Shown here: positions 47,385-57,914 of the stretch, in pieces | How the letters are laid out: each line of letters starts with the position of its first letter | Numbering within the stretch: position 1 is the first letter of the stretch | Assembly: GCF_030450125.1 (NCBI RefSeq) | Contig: NZ_CP123923.1 | Location: forward strand, 3,348,001 to 3,412,000 | Reading direction: 5' to 3' | DNA length: 64,000 bases | From: Streptomyces sp. WP-1 | Lineage (GTDB): Bacteria; Actinomycetota; Actinomycetes; Streptomycetales; Streptomycetaceae | Program-made: the position numbers and the translations under genes | Notes under the pieces: generated by a model | Database searches by the model: none | The model's input: only the letters and a program-made list of their open reading frames with translations | Told to the model about the DNA's origin: nothing

Positions 47385-47498
47385 TCAGCCCTGGCGCTGC
47401 TTGTGGCGCGGGTTCTCGCAAATGACCATGACCCGGCCGTGACGGCGGATCACCCTGCACTTGTCGCAGATCTTCTTGACGCTCGGCTTGACCTTCAT
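47385..47498 (-). CDS. rpmJ: 50S ribosomal protein L36 (zinc type)
   Basis: A 37-residue L36, [19 protein letters not shown]..., with the CxxC and C-x4-H zinc ligands (ICDKC, CENPRH). This is the Cys-containing form; a zinc-independent paralogue would be elsewhere. Start ATG 47498, stop 47385-47387. Confidence 0.98.
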   Translation of the reverse strand: MKVKPSVKKICDKCRVIRRHGRVMVICENPRHKQRQG

Positions 47499-47558
47499 GG
47501 GGTGAGGTTCTCCGGGTCAGTGCCATCGCACCGGGCGGGCCCGATGCGCGGGCAAGAT

Positions 47559-47780
47559 CTACTTGTACCGGTAGACGATCCGGCCACGCGTCAGGTCGTA
47601 CGGAGACAGCTCCACCACGACCCGGTCGTCAGGGAGGATGCGGATGTAGTGCATACGCATCTTGCCGCTGATGTGTGCCAGGACCTGGTGGCCGTTCTGG
47701 AGCTCGACCCTGAACATGGCGTTCGGCAGAGACTCGACGACAGTGCCCTCGATCTCGATGGCACCTTGCTTCTTGGCCAC
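47559..47780 (-). CDS. infA: Translation initiation factor IF-1
   Basis: A 73-residue OB-fold IF-1 ([39 protein letters not shown]). Lies between map and rpmJ as in most actinobacteria. The 170-base gap to map is gene-free and may contain its promoter. Confidence 0.99.
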   Translation of the reverse strand: MAKKQGAIEIEGTVVESLPNAMFRVELQNGHQVLAHISGKMRMHYIRILPDDRVVVELSPYDLTRGRIVYRYK

Positions 47781-47951
47781 GCTTCGCCCTTCGAATCGAC
47801 TACCTTGATCGACTCCCCTGCTTTTCCCTTACGGGCGCATGCGGACATGCGGGTGCACGAGAGCCGACGAGTCAGTCTACGTCGGGGGATCCCGAAACGC
47901 GAATCGAGTCAGTCTTCCCCATAGAGGCGCCCCCTATGCGAGCTCTGTTCA

Positions 47952-48788
47952 CTACGCCAGGGGGTCGGGGGCGGCCGTGATGCCGAACTCCGCCAGCTTC
48001 GCCTTGCCGCCGTCGACCGCGGTGAGCACCAGCGGGCCCTCCTCGGTCAGCGCGACCGAGTGCTCCCAGTGCGAGGACCAGGTGCCGTCGGTCGTGATGA
48101 CCGTCCAGTCGTCCTCCAGCACCTCGGTGCGCGGGGTGCCGAGCGAGACCATCGGCTCGATCGCCAGGCAGAAACCGGGGACCAGCTTGGGGCCCTTGCC
48201 CCGGCGCCGCTCGACGTAGTTCAGCAGATGCGGGTCCATGTGCATCTCGGTGCCGATGCCGTGGCCGCCGTAGTCCTCGATGATCCCGTACTTGCCGCCG
48301 CCGGGCTTGGGCTGGCGGCGGATGTACGTCTCGATGGCGCGGGAGATGTCCACCAGCCGGTTGCCCAGCTTCATCGCGGCGATGCCGGCCCACATCGAGC
48401 CCTCGGTCACCCGGGACAGCTCGACCAGCTCGGGGGCGTGGCCGGAGCCGACGAAGGCGGTGTACGCCGCGTCGCCGTGCCAGCCGTCCACGATCGCGCC
48501 GCAGTCGATGGAGATGATGTCGCCGTCCTTGAGGACGACGTCGGCGGCGGGGATGCCGTGCACGACCACGTCGTTCACGGACGTGCAGATGGTCGCGGGG
48601 AAGCCGCCGTACCCCAGGAAGTTCGACGTGGCGCCGTGCTCGGCGAGCACCTTGCGCGCGACCTCGTCCAGGTCCTTCGTGGAGGCGCCGGGCACCGCGG
48701 CCTCGCGGGTGGCCGCGTGGATCGCGGCGACGACCAGGCCCGCCGCACGCATTTTGGCGATCTGCTCGGGCGTCTTGATCTGCACCAT
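47952..48788 (-). CDS. map: Type I methionine aminopeptidase
   Basis: A 278-residue enzyme removing initiator Met. Metal ligands are in ISIDCGAIVDGWHGDAA, GHGIGTEMH, AIEPMV and HWEHSVALTEEG. ATG 48788 (MVQIKTPEQIAKMR) is chosen; GTG 48815 nine codons earlier is possible. It follows adk after 103 bases. Confidence 0.97.
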   Translation of the reverse strand: MVQIKTPEQIAKMRAAGLVVAAIHAATREAAVPGASTKDLDEVARKVLAEHGATSNFLGYGGFPATICTSVNDVVVHGIPAADVVLKDGDIISIDCGAIVDGWHGDAAYTAFVGSGHAPELVELSRVTEGSMWAGIAAMKLGNRLVDISRAIETYIRRQPKPGGGKYGIIEDYGGHGIGTEMHMDPHLLNYVERRRGKGPKLVPGFCLAIEPMVSLGTPRTEVLEDDWTVITTDGTWSSHWEHSVALTEEGPLVLTAVDGGKAKLAEFGITAAPDPLA

Positions 48789-48891
48789 GGGGGGCCTGCG
48801 CTCTCCGTCACTCACGTCGGCTGGGTGTACCTGTACAACACTACGGCCGCGGCGCCCCCGTAAGGGCACCGCGGCCGGAAGGCGGCCGGGC

Positions 48892-49557
48892 TCAGTGGCT
48901 CTCGGCCTGCTCGCTCTTCAGCGCCTCCAGCGCGCGCTCGGTGACCTCGTCCACCGGGCCCGTCGCGGAGATCGTGCGGACCAGGCCCTGCGACTTGTAG
49001 TAGTCGATGATGGGCTCGGTCTGCGTGTGGTAGACCTCCAGGCGCGTGCGCACCGTGTCCTCGGAGTCGTCCGGGCGCTGGTACAGCTCGCCGCCGCAGA
49101 TGTCGCAGACGCCTTCCTGCTGCGGCGCGTTGTACGCCACGTGGAAGACGTGCGAGGAGTCCTTGCGGCAGGTCCGGCGGCCGGCGATGCGCTTGACCAC
49201 CTCGTCCTCGGGGGCCTCCAGGTCCAGCACCGCGTCCAGCGTCATCCGCTCGGTGCGCAGCAGCTCGTCCAGCGCCTCGGCCTGTGCGACGTTCCGCGGG
49301 AAGCCGTCGAGCAGGAAGCCGTTCTCGGCGTCCGGCTGCTCCATGCGGTCCTTGGCCATGGCGATGGTGACCTCGTCGGGAACGAGGTTGCCGGCGTCCA
49401 TGTAGGACTTCGCGAGCTTGCCCAGCTCGGTCTGCCGGCTGATGTTGGCCCGGAACAGGTCGCCCGTGGAGATGTGCGGGACGGCCAGCTTCTCTGCGAG
49501 CCGGACGGCCTGCGTTCCCTTACCGGCACCGGGCGGCCCGACGAGGACGATACGCAT
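48892..49557 (-). CDS. adk: Adenylate kinase
   Basis: A 221-residue long-type adenylate kinase: P-loop [12 protein letters not shown] site [17 protein letters not shown]. The LID carries a zinc-finger-like Cys set ([10 protein letters not shown]...[13 protein letters not shown]). ATG overlaps the secY stop by one base (TGATG), so the two are translationally coupled. Confidence 0.99.
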   Translation of the reverse strand: MRIVLVGPPGAGKGTQAVRLAEKLAVPHISTGDLFRANISRQTELGKLAKSYMDAGNLVPDEVTIAMAKDRMEQPDAENGFLLDGFPRNVAQAEALDELLRTERMTLDAVLDLEAPEDEVVKRIAGRRTCRKDSSHVFHVAYNAPQQEGVCDICGGELYQRPDDSEDTVRTRLEVYHTQTEPIIDYYKSQGLVRTISATGPVDEVTERALEALKSEQAESH

Positions 49558-50870
49558 CAGCGGAGGAACCCTTCGTAATTGCGCTGCTGGAGCTGGCTCT
49601 CGATCTGCTTCACCGTCTCGAGACCGACACCCACGATGATGAGGATGCTGGTGCCGCCGAAGGGGAAGTTCTGGCTTGCGCCGAAGCCGACCAACGCCAT
49701 TGTCGGTACGAGAGCGATCAGACCCAGATACAGCGAACCCGGCCAGGTGATCCGGTTGAGCACGTACGACAGGTACTCAGCGGTCGGTCGGCCAGCCCGG
49801 ATGCCCGGGATGAAGCCACCATACTTCTTCATGTTGTCGGCGACTTCTTCGGGGTTGAAGGAGATCGCCACGTAGAAGAACGCGAAGAACACGATGAGCA
49901 AGAAGTACAGGGTGATGTAGATCGGGTGATCGCCCTTGGTGAGGTTCGTCTGCACCCACTGCTTCCAGCCCGAGTTGCCGCCCGCGAACTGGGCGACCAG
50001 GGCCGGGATGTACAGGAGGGACGAGGCGAAGATGACCGGGATCACACCCGCCTGGTTCACCTTGAGCGGGATGTACGTGGACGTGCCGCCGTAGGACCGG
50101 CGTCCGATCATCCGCTTCGCGTACTGGACCGGGATGCGGCGCTGGGCCTGCTCGACGAAGACCACCAGCGCGACCATGACCAGGCCGACCAGGATCACGG
50201 TGCCGAACTCGATCCAGCCGCCGGCCAGGGTGCCCTGCTTCTTGATGGCCCACAGCGCGGACGGGAACGTCGCGGCGATCGAGATGAACATCAGGATCGA
50301 CATGCCGTTGCCGATGCCGCGGTCGGTGATCAGCTCGCCGAGCCACATCACCACCGTGGTGCCGGCGGTCATGCAGATGACCATGGTGATGGTCGTGAAG
50401 ATCGCCTGGTCCGGAACGATGCTGGTGGCCACCGAGCAGCCGCTGAACAGCGCGCCGCTGCGCGCCGTGGCGACCAGGCCGGTGCCCTGGAGGATCGCCA
50501 GGGCGAGGGTGAGGTATCGGGTGTACTGCGTGATCTTCGTGGTGCCGGCCTGGCCCTCCTTCTTGAGGGCTTCGAGGCGCGGGATGACCACGGTCAGCAG
50601 CTGGAGAATGATGCTGGCCGTGATGTACGGCATGATGCCGAGCGCGAAGACCGTGATCTGCAGCAGCGCACCGCCGCTGAACATGTTCACGAGACCGAAC
50701 AGGCCCTGGTTGGCCCCGGCCTCGCTCACGCACTGCTGGACGGCCTTGTAGTTGACGCCGGGGATCGGGATGTGGGTACCGACGCGGTAGGCGACGATGA
50801 TGCCCAGCGTGAAGAGCAGCTTCTTGCGCAGGTCGGGCGTCTTGAACGCCCGGGCGAACGCGGTGAGCAC
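49557..50870 (-). CDS. secY: Sec translocon channel subunit SecY
   Basis: A 437-residue ten-helix membrane protein forming the protein-conducting channel with SecE and SecG. N-terminus [20 protein letters not shown]; plug and TM2 region around [20 protein letters not shown]; cytoplasmic loop [20 protein letters not shown]. It opens the secY-adk-map unit, set off from rplO by a strong hairpin. Confidence 0.99.
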   Translation of the reverse strand: MLTAFARAFKTPDLRKKLLFTLGIIVAYRVGTHIPIPGVNYKAVQQCVSEAGANQGLFGLVNMFSGGALLQITVFALGIMPYITASIILQLLTVVIPRLEALKKEGQAGTTKITQYTRYLTLALAILQGTGLVATARSGALFSGCSVATSIVPDQAIFTTITMVICMTAGTTVVMWLGELITDRGIGNGMSILMFISIAATFPSALWAIKKQGTLAGGWIEFGTVILVGLVMVALVVFVEQAQRRIPVQYAKRMIGRRSYGGTSTYIPLKVNQAGVIPVIFASSLLYIPALVAQFAGGNSGWKQWVQTNLTKGDHPIYITLYFLLIVFFAFFYVAISFNPEEVADNMKKYGGFIPGIRAGRPTAEYLSYVLNRITWPGSLYLGLIALVPTMALVGFGASQNFPFGGTSILIIVGVGLETVKQIESQLQQRNYEGFLR

Positions 50871-50988
50871 GGTGCCTCCTGCGACCCCCGCGCAACTGCG
50901 TCAAGGGTGACGGTCTGAGGTTCGACGAATACGAATGAGAACAGTGCTGGCCACCTTACCGGCGACCATGCCCCCCTTGGAACGACCA

Positions 50989-51021
50989 ACCGGGGATACC
51001 TCATTGTGAGGTATCCCCGGT
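50989..51021 (-). terminator. Hairpin between rplO and secY
   Basis: Perfect 15-bp stem (50989-51003 with 51007-51021) and 3-base loop, 39 bases after rplO. It marks the end of the spc cluster and implies a separate promoter for secY within 50871-50988. Confidence 0.88.
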
Positions 51022-51059
51022 CGGGATCGTTTACGTCATCGAGGCGTCGTCCGAAGGAC

Positions 51060-51515
51060 TCAGACGAGCTCGGTGACCGTACCGCCGGCGGCGGTGATCT
51101 TCTCCTTGGCGGAGCCGGAGACGGCGTCGACCGTCACCTGCAGCGCCACGGAGATCTCGCCCTGGCCGAGGACCTTGACGAGGCTGTTCTTGCGAACGGC
51201 GCCCTTGTCGACGAGGTCCTGGACGGTGACCTCTCCACCCTGCGGGTAGAGCGCGGCCAGCTTGTCCAGGTTCACGACCTGGTACTCGGTCTTGAACGGG
51301 TTCTTGAAGCCCTTGAGCTTCGGGAGACGCATGTGGAGGGGCATCTGGCCACCCTCGAAGCGCTCCGGAACCTGGTAACGGGCCTTGGTGCCCTTGGTAC
51401 CACGACCGGCCGTCTTACCCTTCGACGCCTCACCACGACCGACACGGGTCTTCGCGGTCTTGGCGCCCGGGGCGGGACGGAGGTTGTGGATCTTGAGCGG
51501 GTTCTGCTCCGCCAT
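51060..51515 (-). CDS. rplO: 50S ribosomal protein L15
   Basis: A 151-residue L15 ([43 protein letters not shown]). ATG 51515 starts 2 bases after the rpmD stop. Confidence 0.99.
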   Translation of the reverse strand: MAEQNPLKIHNLRPAPGAKTAKTRVGRGEASKGKTAGRGTKGTKARYQVPERFEGGQMPLHMRLPKLKGFKNPFKTEYQVVNLDKLAALYPQGGEVTVQDLVDKGAVRKNSLVKVLGQGEISVALQVTVDAVSGSAKEKITAAGGTVTELV

Positions 51516-51517
51516 GA

Positions 51518-51700
51518 TCAGTCGACCTCCTCGACCGTCACGAGGTGGCGGACGGTGTGCACCATGCCGCGGAACTCGGGGCGGTCCTCCTTGACGACCT
51601 GCGTGTTGATGCCCTTGAGACCAAGGGAACGCAGGGTGTCGCGGTGGTTCTGCTTGCTGCCGATGTAGGACTTGACCTGCGTGATCTTGAGCTGCGCCAT
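51518..51700 (-). CDS. rpmD: 50S ribosomal protein L30
   Basis: A 60-residue L30 ([33 protein letters not shown]). ATG 51700 overlaps the rpsE stop by one base; a GTG one codon earlier is possible. Confidence 0.98.
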   Translation of the reverse strand: MAQLKITQVKSYIGSKQNHRDTLRSLGLKGINTQVVKEDRPEFRGMVHTVRHLVTVEEVD

Positions 51701-52305
51701 CACGCACCCGCCCCGGCACGCGCACGCAGCAGAGCCGCGGGAGCGACGTCCTCAAGAGGCAGACCACGGCGAGCCGCGACCTCCTCCGGACGCTGCAGGC
51801 CCTTCAGGGCCGCCACGGTCGCGTGCACGATGTTGATCGCGTTGTCGGAGCCGAGCGACTTCGACAGGATGTCGTGGATACCGGCGCACTCGAGCACGGC
51901 ACGCACCGGACCACCGGCGATAACACCGGTACCCGGGGACGCGGGCTTGAGCAGCACGACGCCGGCAGCCTTCTCACCCTGGATGGGGTGGGGGATGGTG
52001 CCCTGGATACGGGGGACCTTGAAGAAGTGCTTCTTGGCCTCCTCAACACCCTTGGCGATGGCGGCCGGCACCTCCTTGGCCTTGCCGTAACCGACACCCA
52101 CGGTGCCGTCACCGTCGCCCACCACGACCAGCGCGGTGAAGCTGAAGCGACGACCACCCTTCACAACCTTGGCGACACGGTTGATCGCGACGACGCGCTC
52201 GACGTACGCGGTCTTCTCGGCGGCAGCAGCGCCGCCGTCACGGCCCTTCCGGTCCCGCCGCTCGCCGCCACCGGCACCGCCTCCGCGGCGCTGGGGTCCA
52301 GCCAT
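51700..52305 (-). CDS. rpsE: 30S ribosomal protein S5
   Basis: A 201-residue S5. An actinobacterial Gly/Arg-rich N-terminal extension (about 30 residues) precedes the core ([32 protein letters not shown]). The site of spectinomycin-resistance mutations (near KGGRR) is present in wild-type form. Confidence 0.99.
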   Translation of the reverse strand: MAGPQRRGGGAGGGERRDRKGRDGGAAAAEKTAYVERVVAINRVAKVVKGGRRFSFTALVVVGDGDGTVGVGYGKAKEVPAAIAKGVEEAKKHFFKVPRIQGTIPHPIQGEKAAGVVLLKPASPGTGVIAGGPVRAVLECAGIHDILSKSLGSDNAINIVHATVAALKGLQRPEEVAARRGLPLEDVAPAALLRARAGAGA

Positions 52306-52341
52306 TGGATTACCTCTCTCTTTCCGCTAGCTACAAGCGGC

Positions 52342-52725
52342 TCAGAACTTGAGCCCGGCCTCGCGGGCGGCGTCCGCCAGGGCGGCGATGCGCCCGGCGT
52401 ACTGGTTGCCACCACGGTCGAACACGACGGCCTCGACGCCCGCGGCCTTGGCACGCTCGGCGACCAGAGCGCCGACCTGCTTGGCCTGCGCGGACTTGTC
52501 GCCCTCGCCACCGCGGATCGAGGTGTCCAGAGTGGACGCCGACGCGAGGGTGTGACCCTTCAGGTCGTCGATCACCTGAGCCACGATGTGGCGGTTGGAG
52601 CGGGTCACGACCAGACGGGGGCGCTCCGCCGTACCGGCGATCCGCTTGCGGATCCGGATGTGACGGCGCTTGATCGCGGCGCGCTTGTAGGCGTCGCCCT
52701 TGAGGATCTTCTGCCCGTATGCCAT
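52342..52725 (-). CDS. rplR: 50S ribosomal protein L18
   Basis: A 127-residue L18 ([40 protein letters not shown]), a 5S rRNA binder. Three bases after the rplF stop. Confidence 0.99.
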   Translation of the reverse strand: MAYGQKILKGDAYKRAAIKRRHIRIRKRIAGTAERPRLVVTRSNRHIVAQVIDDLKGHTLASASTLDTSIRGGEGDKSAQAKQVGALVAERAKAAGVEAVVFDRGGNQYAGRIAALADAAREAGLKF

Positions 52726-52728
52726 GGC

Positions 52729-53268
52729 TTACTTACCCGCCTTTCCGACCTTGCGGCGGATGACTTCGCCCTCGTACTTGACGCCCTTGGCCTTGTACGG
52801 GTCAGGCTTGCGCAGCTTGCGGATGTTGGCCGCAACCTCGCCGACCTTCTGCTTGTCGATGCCCTCGACCGAGAAACGGGTCGGGGTCTCCACCTTGAAG
52901 GCGATGCCTTCAGGCGCCTCGACCAGGATCGGGTGGCTGTAACCGAGAGCGAACTCCAGGTTGGAACCCTTGGCGGTCACTCGGTAACCGACACCGCTGA
53001 TCTCGAGCTTCTTCACGTAACCCTGGGTCACGCCGGTGATCATGTTCGCCACCAGCGTGCGGGACAGGCCGTGCAGGGCCTTGTTCTGACGCTCGTCGTT
53101 GGGGCGGGTCACCTGCAGGGTGCCGTCCTCGCCCTTGGCGATGTCGATCGGTGCCACGACGGTGTGGGTCAGCTCGCCCTTGGGGCCCTTGACCTTGACC
53201 GTACGGCCGTCGATGGTGACGTCCACGCCGGCGGGAACCGCGATGGGGAGCTTGCCGATACGCGACAT
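52729..53268 (-). CDS. rplF: 50S ribosomal protein L6
   Basis: A 179-residue L6 with the duplicated fold ([40 protein letters not shown]). Confidence 0.99.
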   Translation of the reverse strand: MSRIGKLPIAVPAGVDVTIDGRTVKVKGPKGELTHTVVAPIDIAKGEDGTLQVTRPNDERQNKALHGLSRTLVANMITGVTQGYVKKLEISGVGYRVTAKGSNLEFALGYSHPILVEAPEGIAFKVETPTRFSVEGIDKQKVGEVAANIRKLRKPDPYKAKGVKYEGEVIRRKVGKAGK

Positions 53269-53292
53269 AGCTGTTTCCTCCGTTCCCTTCTG

Positions 53293-53691
53293 CTACCAGA
53301 CGTAGGCGAGGACTTCCCCACCCACGCCCTTCTTGCCGGCCTGCTTGTCGGTGAGGAGCCCGTGCGACGTGGAGATGATCGCCACGCCGAGGCCACCCAG
53401 CACCTTGGGCAGGTTGGTGGACTTCGCGTACACCCGGAGACCGGGCTTGGAGATCCGCTTGATGCCCGCGATGGAGCGCTCACGGTTCGGGCCGAACTTC
53501 AGCTCGAGGACGAGGTTCTTGCCGACCTCGGCGTCCTCGGTCTTCCAGCCCGTGATGAAGCCCTCCTGCTGGAGGATCTCCGCGATGTGCGACTTGATCT
53601 TGGAGTGCGGCATCGACACCGAGTCGTGGTAAGCCGAGTTCGCGTTCCGCAGACGCGTAAGCATGTCTGCGATCGGATCAGTCATGGTCAT
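53293..53691 (-). CDS. rpsH: 30S ribosomal protein S8
   Basis: A 132-residue S8 ([21 protein letters not shown]-terminal [20 protein letters not shown]). The 210-base gap to rpsZ (53692-53901) is gene-free. Confidence 0.99.
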   Translation of the reverse strand: MTMTDPIADMLTRLRNANSAYHDSVSMPHSKIKSHIAEILQQEGFITGWKTEDAEVGKNLVLELKFGPNRERSIAGIKRISKPGLRVYAKSTNLPKVLGGLGVAIISTSHGLLTDKQAGKKGVGGEVLAYVW

Positions 53692-53883
53692 GAATTGGCC
53701 TGTGGCCTTTCTCGCCGGGGTTTCCTATATGCGCCATCCCTCTCCCCGTACTGGGACGGGACGGGTGCGGCGCGGGGACCTACGGCGTAGTAAGTCGTCA
53801 GGGCGGCAGAGGCCCAACCCTCCTAGCCTAAGCCATGAGAGTCGGCACCCCTGCCGTCCCGGTTGCTTACCGAGAGGTCCAGG

Positions 53884-53903
53884 AATCCCTAAAAGCAGGG
53901 ATT
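53884..53903 (-). other. Hairpin after rpsZ
   Basis: AATCCCT/AGGGATT arms around 6 bases directly at the rpsZ stop codon (53902-53904), before a 210-base gap to rpsH. A possible attenuator or processing site inside the spc cluster. Confidence 0.45.
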
Positions 53904-54087
53904 ACCAGGAGCTCTTGGTCACGCCCGGCAGCTCGCCACGGTGAGCCATCTCACGAAGGCACACGCGGCACAGGCCGAACTTGCGGTACACGGAGTGGGG
54001 GCGGCCGCAGCGCTGGCAGCGGGTGTAGCCACGCACACCGAACTTGGGCTTGCGAGCAGCCTTAGCGATCAGAGCCTTCTTCGCCAT
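53902..54087 (-). CDS. rpsZ: 30S ribosomal protein S14 (zinc type)
   Basis: A 61-residue short S14 with two CxxC zinc pairs ([20 protein letters not shown]). ATG 54087; starts 6 bases after the rplE stop codon. A zinc-free S14 paralogue under Zur control is usual elsewhere in Streptomyces. Confidence 0.98.
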   Translation of the reverse strand: MAKKALIAKAARKPKFGVRGYTRCQRCGRPHSVYRKFGLCRVCLREMAHRGELPGVTKSSW

Positions 54088-54092
54088 CTCGC

Positions 54093-54650
54093 TCACGCCT
54101 CCTTGAACGGGAAGCCGAGGTGACGAAGGAGCGCGCGGCCCTCAGCGTCGTTGGTCGCCGTGGTGACCACGGTGATGTCCATACCCCGGACGCGGTCGAT
54201 CTTGTCCTGGTCGATCTCGTGGAACATGACCTGCTCCGTGAGACCGAAGGTGTAGTTGCCACGGCCGTCGAACTGCTTGGGGGACAGGCCGCGGAAGTCG
54301 CGGATGCGCGGGAGCGCCAGCGACAGGGTGCGGTCCAGGAACTCCCACATGCGGTCGCCACGGAGCGTGACGTGGGCACCGATCGGCTGACCCTCACGCA
54401 GCTTGAACTGCGCGATGGACTTCCGGGCCTTGGTGACGGCCGGCTTCTGACCGGTGATCGTGGTGAGGTCGCGGATGGCGCCCTCGATCAGCTTGGAGTC
54501 GCGGGCGGCGTCGCCCACACCCATGTTGACCACGATCTTGACGAGGCCGGGGATCTGCATGACGTTCTCGTACTTGAACTCGTCACGCAGCTTGCCCGCG
54601 ATCTCGTCGCGGTACTTCTGCTTCAGACGCGGAGTGGTGGTGGTAGCCAT
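54093..54650 (-). CDS. rplE: 50S ribosomal protein L5
   Basis: A 185-residue L5 ([49 protein letters not shown]), 5S rRNA binding. Start overlaps the rplX stop by one base. Confidence 0.99.
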   Translation of the reverse strand: MATTTTPRLKQKYRDEIAGKLRDEFKYENVMQIPGLVKIVVNMGVGDAARDSKLIEGAIRDLTTITGQKPAVTKARKSIAQFKLREGQPIGAHVTLRGDRMWEFLDRTLSLALPRIRDFRGLSPKQFDGRGNYTFGLTEQVMFHEIDQDKIDRVRGMDITVVTTATNDAEGRALLRHLGFPFKEA

Positions 54651-54973
54651 CAGATGTCCTCACCCGTCCGCTTGGCAACGCGGATCTTGTTGCCCTCTTC
54701 GTCGAAGCGGTAGCCGACACGAGTGACGACCTTCTCGCCGTCCTTCTCCACGACCAGCTGGACGTTGGAGACGTGGATCGGCGCCTCGGTGGTCACGATG
54801 CCGCCGGCCTGGGAGCCACTGGCGGTCGGACCGGCCTTCGTGTGCTTCTTGACCCGGTTGACACCCTCGACCAGGACACGCTCGTCGCGCGGGTAAGCGG
54901 CAATGACCTTGCCCTGCTTGCCCTTGTCCTTACCGGTGATGACCTGGACCAGGTCGCCCTTCTTGATCTTCAT
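54650..54973 (-). CDS. rplX: 50S ribosomal protein L24
   Basis: A 107-residue L24 with a KOW motif ([30 protein letters not shown]). Initiates 50S assembly. Confidence 0.99.
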   Translation of the reverse strand: MKIKKGDLVQVITGKDKGKQGKVIAAYPRDERVLVEGVNRVKKHTKAGPTASGSQAGGIVTTEAPIHVSNVQLVVEKDGEKVVTRVGYRFDEEGNKIRVAKRTGEDI

Positions 54974-54975
54974 GC

Positions 54976-55344
54976 TTACAGCACCTCCGGCGCGAGCGAG
55001 ATGATCTTCATGAACTTCTTCTCGCGCAGCTCACGGCCGACCGGGCCGAAGATACGGGTGCCGCGAGGGTCGCCGTCGTTCTTCAGAATGACGGCGGCGT
55101 TCTCGTCGAAGCGGATGTACGAGCCGTCCGGACGGCGGCGCTCCTTGACGGTGCGAACGATGACCGCCTTGACGACGTCACCCTTCTTCACGTTGCCACC
55201 GGGGATCGCGTCCTTGACGGTGGCGACGATGACGTCACCGATGCCCGCGTAGCGGCGACCGGAGCCACCGAGCACACGGATGCAAAGGATCTCCTTCGCA
55301 CCAGTGTTGTCGGCGACACGCAGTCGCGACTCCTGCTGGATCAC
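54976..55344 (-). CDS. rplN: 50S ribosomal protein L14
   Basis: A 122-residue L14 ([40 protein letters not shown]). First gene of the classical spc cluster; preceded by three hairpins. Confidence 0.99.
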   Translation of the reverse strand: MIQQESRLRVADNTGAKEILCIRVLGGSGRRYAGIGDVIVATVKDAIPGGNVKKGDVVKAVIVRTVKERRRPDGSYIRFDENAAVILKNDGDPRGTRIFGPVGRELREKKFMKIISLAPEVL

Positions 55345-55372
55345 GTCTATCTCCTGAATGTCTGCCGGTTCC

Positions 55373-55402
55373 CCGGGAGCCGCTCGGTCGAGCGGCTCCC
55401 GG
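55373..55402 (-). other. Perfect 14-bp hairpin at the S10/spc boundary
   Basis: CCGGGAGCCGCTCG pairs with CGAGCGGCTCCCGG around GT, between rpsQ and rplN. Probably a terminator or attenuator or RNase target. Confidence 0.7.
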
Positions 55403-55417
55403 AGCCTGGCGGAACTG

Positions 55418-55441
55418 TCCTGCGAGGGGCGCCCCGCAGGA
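55418..55441 (-). other. Second hairpin at the S10/spc boundary
   Basis: TCCTGC/GCAGGA arms (55418-55423, 55436-55441) with an inner GGGGC-rich palindrome. Confidence 0.55.
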
Positions 55442-55453
55442 ACCTACTTGTGG

Positions 55454-55471
55454 AATTCCCTTGCGGGAATT
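55454..55471 (-). other. Third hairpin, directly after rpsQ
   Basis: AATTCCC/GGGAATT around TTGC, 2 bases past the rpsQ stop codon. Confidence 0.6.
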
Positions 55472-55473
55472 GC

Positions 55474-55758
55474 CTACTTGGCCTTCTCGAGGATCTCGAC
55501 GACGCGCCAGCGCTTCGTCGCGGACAGCGGCCGGGTCTCCATGAGGAGGACACGGTCGCCGACACCCGCGGCGTTCTGCTCGTCGTGCGCCTTGAGCTTG
55601 TTCGTACGGCGGATGACCTTGCCGTACAGCGCGTGCTTCACGCGGTCCTCGACGGCGACGACGACGGTCTTGTCCATCTTGTCGCTGACGACGAGACCCT
55701 CACGGGTCTTGCGGAAGCCGCGGGCCTCTGCGTTCTCAGTCACGTTCTTCTCGCTCAT
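55474..55758 (-). CDS. rpsQ: 30S ribosomal protein S17
   Basis: A 94-residue S17 ([40 protein letters not shown]). Last gene of the S10 cluster; start overlaps the rpmC stop. Confidence 0.99.
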   Translation of the reverse strand: MSEKNVTENAEARGFRKTREGLVVSDKMDKTVVVAVEDRVKHALYGKVIRRTNKLKAHDEQNAAGVGDRVLLMETRPLSATKRWRVVEILEKAK

Positions 55759-55982
55759 CAGGCGTTCTCCACCGTTTCGATGCCCAGCTCACGCTCGCGC
55801 ATCAGGGTGTAGATCCGCGCGATGTCCTTGCGGACCGCCTTCAGACGGCCATGGTTCTCGAGCTGCCCCGTCGCCGCCTGGAAGCGGAGGTTGAACAGCT
55901 CTTCCTTGGCCTCGCGGAGCTTCGCGAGAAGCTCCTCGTTGCCCAGCTCGCGCAGCTCGGACGCCTTGGTACCGGCCGACAT
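55758..55982 (-). CDS. rpmC: 50S ribosomal protein L29
   Basis: A 74-residue two-helix L29 ([31 protein letters not shown]). ATG overlaps the rplP stop by one base; lies at the tunnel exit. Confidence 0.98.
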   Translation of the reverse strand: MSAGTKASELRELGNEELLAKLREAKEELFNLRFQAATGQLENHGRLKAVRKDIARIYTLMRERELGIETVENA

Positions 55983-56401
55983 CACGCTTCACCTGCCTCG
56001 CGCTTGACGATCCGGCACTTCATCGGCAGCTTGTGGGCCGCACGAGTCAGCGCCTCACGGGCGATCTTCTCGTTGGGGTACGACAGCTCGAACATGACGC
56101 GTCCGGGCTTGACGTTGGCGATCCACCACTCCGGAGAACCCTTACCGGAACCCATGCGGGTCTCGGCGGGCTTCTTGGTGAGGGGACGGTCCGGGTAGAT
56201 GTTGATCCAGACCTTGCCGCCACGCTTGATGTGGCGGGTCATCGCGATACGAGCCGCCTCGATCTGGCGGTTCGTGACGTAGGCCGGGGTCAGCGCCTGG
56301 ATGCCGTACTCGCCGAACGCAACCTGCGTGCCACCCTTGGACATGCCGTCACGCTTCGGGTGGTGCTGCTTGCGGTGCTTGACCCTACGGGGGATCAGCA
56401 T
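55982..56401 (-). CDS. rplP: 50S ribosomal protein L16
   Basis: A 139-residue L16 ([51 protein letters not shown]). Near the A-site tRNA elbow. Confidence 0.99.
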   Translation of the reverse strand: MLIPRRVKHRKQHHPKRDGMSKGGTQVAFGEYGIQALTPAYVTNRQIEAARIAMTRHIKRGGKVWINIYPDRPLTKKPAETRMGSGKGSPEWWIANVKPGRVMFELSYPNEKIAREALTRAAHKLPMKCRIVKREAGEA

Positions 56402-56406
56402 GTCGG

Positions 56407-57228
56407 TCAGGCCTCCGTTCCGGTGCTCTCAGCCGGAGCGGCGGCGGGAGCCTCGGCCTTGGGGGCCTCGGCGCCGGCAGCCTGCTGCGGCTTGCGACCG
56501 CGCCGCTCGCCACCGCGGCCACCACGGGCCGGGCGGTCGGCACCACCGCGGGCCGGGCGGTTACCCGCACGGGCCGCAGCGTTCTCGGCGCGGACCTCGG
56601 CGATGTTCTTGACGTCGCCCTTGTAGATCCAGACCTTCACACCGATGCGGCCGAAGGTCGTCTTGGCCTCGAAGAAGCCGTAGTCCACGTTCGCGCGGAG
56701 CGTGTGCAGGGGCACACGGCCCTCGCGGTAGAACTCCGAGCGGGACATCTCGGCGCCACCGAGGCGGCCACCGCACTGGATCTTGATGCCCTTGGCGCCC
56801 GCCTTCATCGCCGACTGCATGCTCTTGCGCATGGCACGGCGGAAGGAGACACGGGAGGAGAGCTGCTCGGCGACGGCCTGGGCCACCAGCTGAGCGTCCG
56901 TCTCCGGGTTCTTGACCTCGAGGATGTTGAGCTGGACCTGCTTGCCGGTCAGCTTCTCCAGGTCACCGCGGATGCGGTCGGCCTCGGCGCCGCGGCGGCC
57001 GATGACGATGCCCGGACGAGCGGTGTGGATGTCCACGCGGACACGGTCACGGGTGCGCTCGATCTCAACCTTCGAGATGCCGGCGCGCTCCATGCCGGAC
57101 GTCATCATCCGACGGATGGCGACGTCTTCCTTGACGTAGTCCTTGTACAGCTTGTCGGCGTACCAACGCGACTTGAAGTCGGTCGTGACACCGAGCCGGA
57201 ACCCATGCGGGTTAACCTTCTGGCCCAT
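56407..57228 (-). CDS. rpsC: 30S ribosomal protein S3
   Basis: A 273-residue S3. KH domain around [21 protein letters not shown]-terminal [14 protein letters not shown] 60-residue Ala/Arg/Gly-rich tail ([20 protein letters not shown]) extends the protein, as in other actinobacteria. Start overlaps the rplV stop (TAATG). Confidence 0.99.
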   Translation of the reverse strand: MGQKVNPHGFRLGVTTDFKSRWYADKLYKDYVKEDVAIRRMMTSGMERAGISKVEIERTRDRVRVDIHTARPGIVIGRRGAEADRIRGDLEKLTGKQVQLNILEVKNPETDAQLVAQAVAEQLSSRVSFRRAMRKSMQSAMKAGAKGIKIQCGGRLGGAEMSRSEFYREGRVPLHTLRANVDYGFFEAKTTFGRIGVKVWIYKGDVKNIAEVRAENAAARAGNRPARGGADRPARGGRGGERRGRKPQQAAGAEAPKAEAPAAAPAESTGTEA

Positions 57229-57575
57229 TACCGGGTTCCTTCCTTGCTGCTGACGACCACGGTGATGTGGCTGGTCCGCTTGCGGATCCGGTAGGCACGG
57301 CCCTGGGCGCGCGGACGGAACCGCTTCAGGGTCGGGCCCTCGTCGACGTAGGCCTCGGAGATGACCAGGCTGTCGACATCGGTGTGGTCGTAGTTGTGCG
57401 CGGCATTGGCAATGGCGCTGTCCAGCACCTTGCCGACCGGAACCGAGGCTGCCTGCGGGGCGAATCGCAGAACAGCCTGGGCCTCCGTGGCGTCCATGCC
57501 ACGGATGAGGTCCACCACACGGCGGGCCTTCATGGGCGTGACGCGGATGTACCGCGCCTGGGCCCTGGCTTCCAT
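57228..57575 (-). CDS. rplV: 50S ribosomal protein L22
   Basis: A 115-residue L22 ([40 protein letters not shown]), whose hairpin lines the exit tunnel. Confidence 0.99.
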   Translation of the reverse strand: MEARAQARYIRVTPMKARRVVDLIRGMDATEAQAVLRFAPQAASVPVGKVLDSAIANAAHNYDHTDVDSLVISEAYVDEGPTLKRFRPRAQGRAYRIRKRTSHITVVVSSKEGTR

Positions 57576-57620
57576 GGTTGTCCCTTCAGAGTTACTTACT
57601 TGTCTGAATGCGATCCGCGA

Positions 57621-57902
57621 TTAGCGGCGCTTCGACTTCCGGTCGTCCTTGACGTGGCCGCGGAAGGTGCGCGTCGGCGAGAACTCGCCGAGCTTGTGGC
57701 CGACCATCGACTCGGTGACGAACACCGGGATGTGGGTCTTGCCGTTGTGCACCGCGATCGTGTGGCCGAGCATGGCCGGGACGATCATCGAGCGACGGGA
57801 CCAGGTCTTGATGACGTTCTTGGTGCCGGCTTCGTTCTGCGTGTCCACCTTCTTGATCAGGTGGTCGTCGACGAAGGGCCCCTTCTTCAAGCTACGAGGC
57901 AT
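57621..57902 (-). CDS. rpsS: 30S ribosomal protein S19
   Basis: A 93-residue S19 ([36 protein letters not shown]). Confidence 0.99.
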   Translation of the reverse strand: MPRSLKKGPFVDDHLIKKVDTQNEAGTKNVIKTWSRRSMIVPAMLGHTIAVHNGKTHIPVFVTESMVGHKLGEFSPTRTFRGHVKDDRKSKRR

Positions 57903-57914
57903 CTCAACCCGTCC

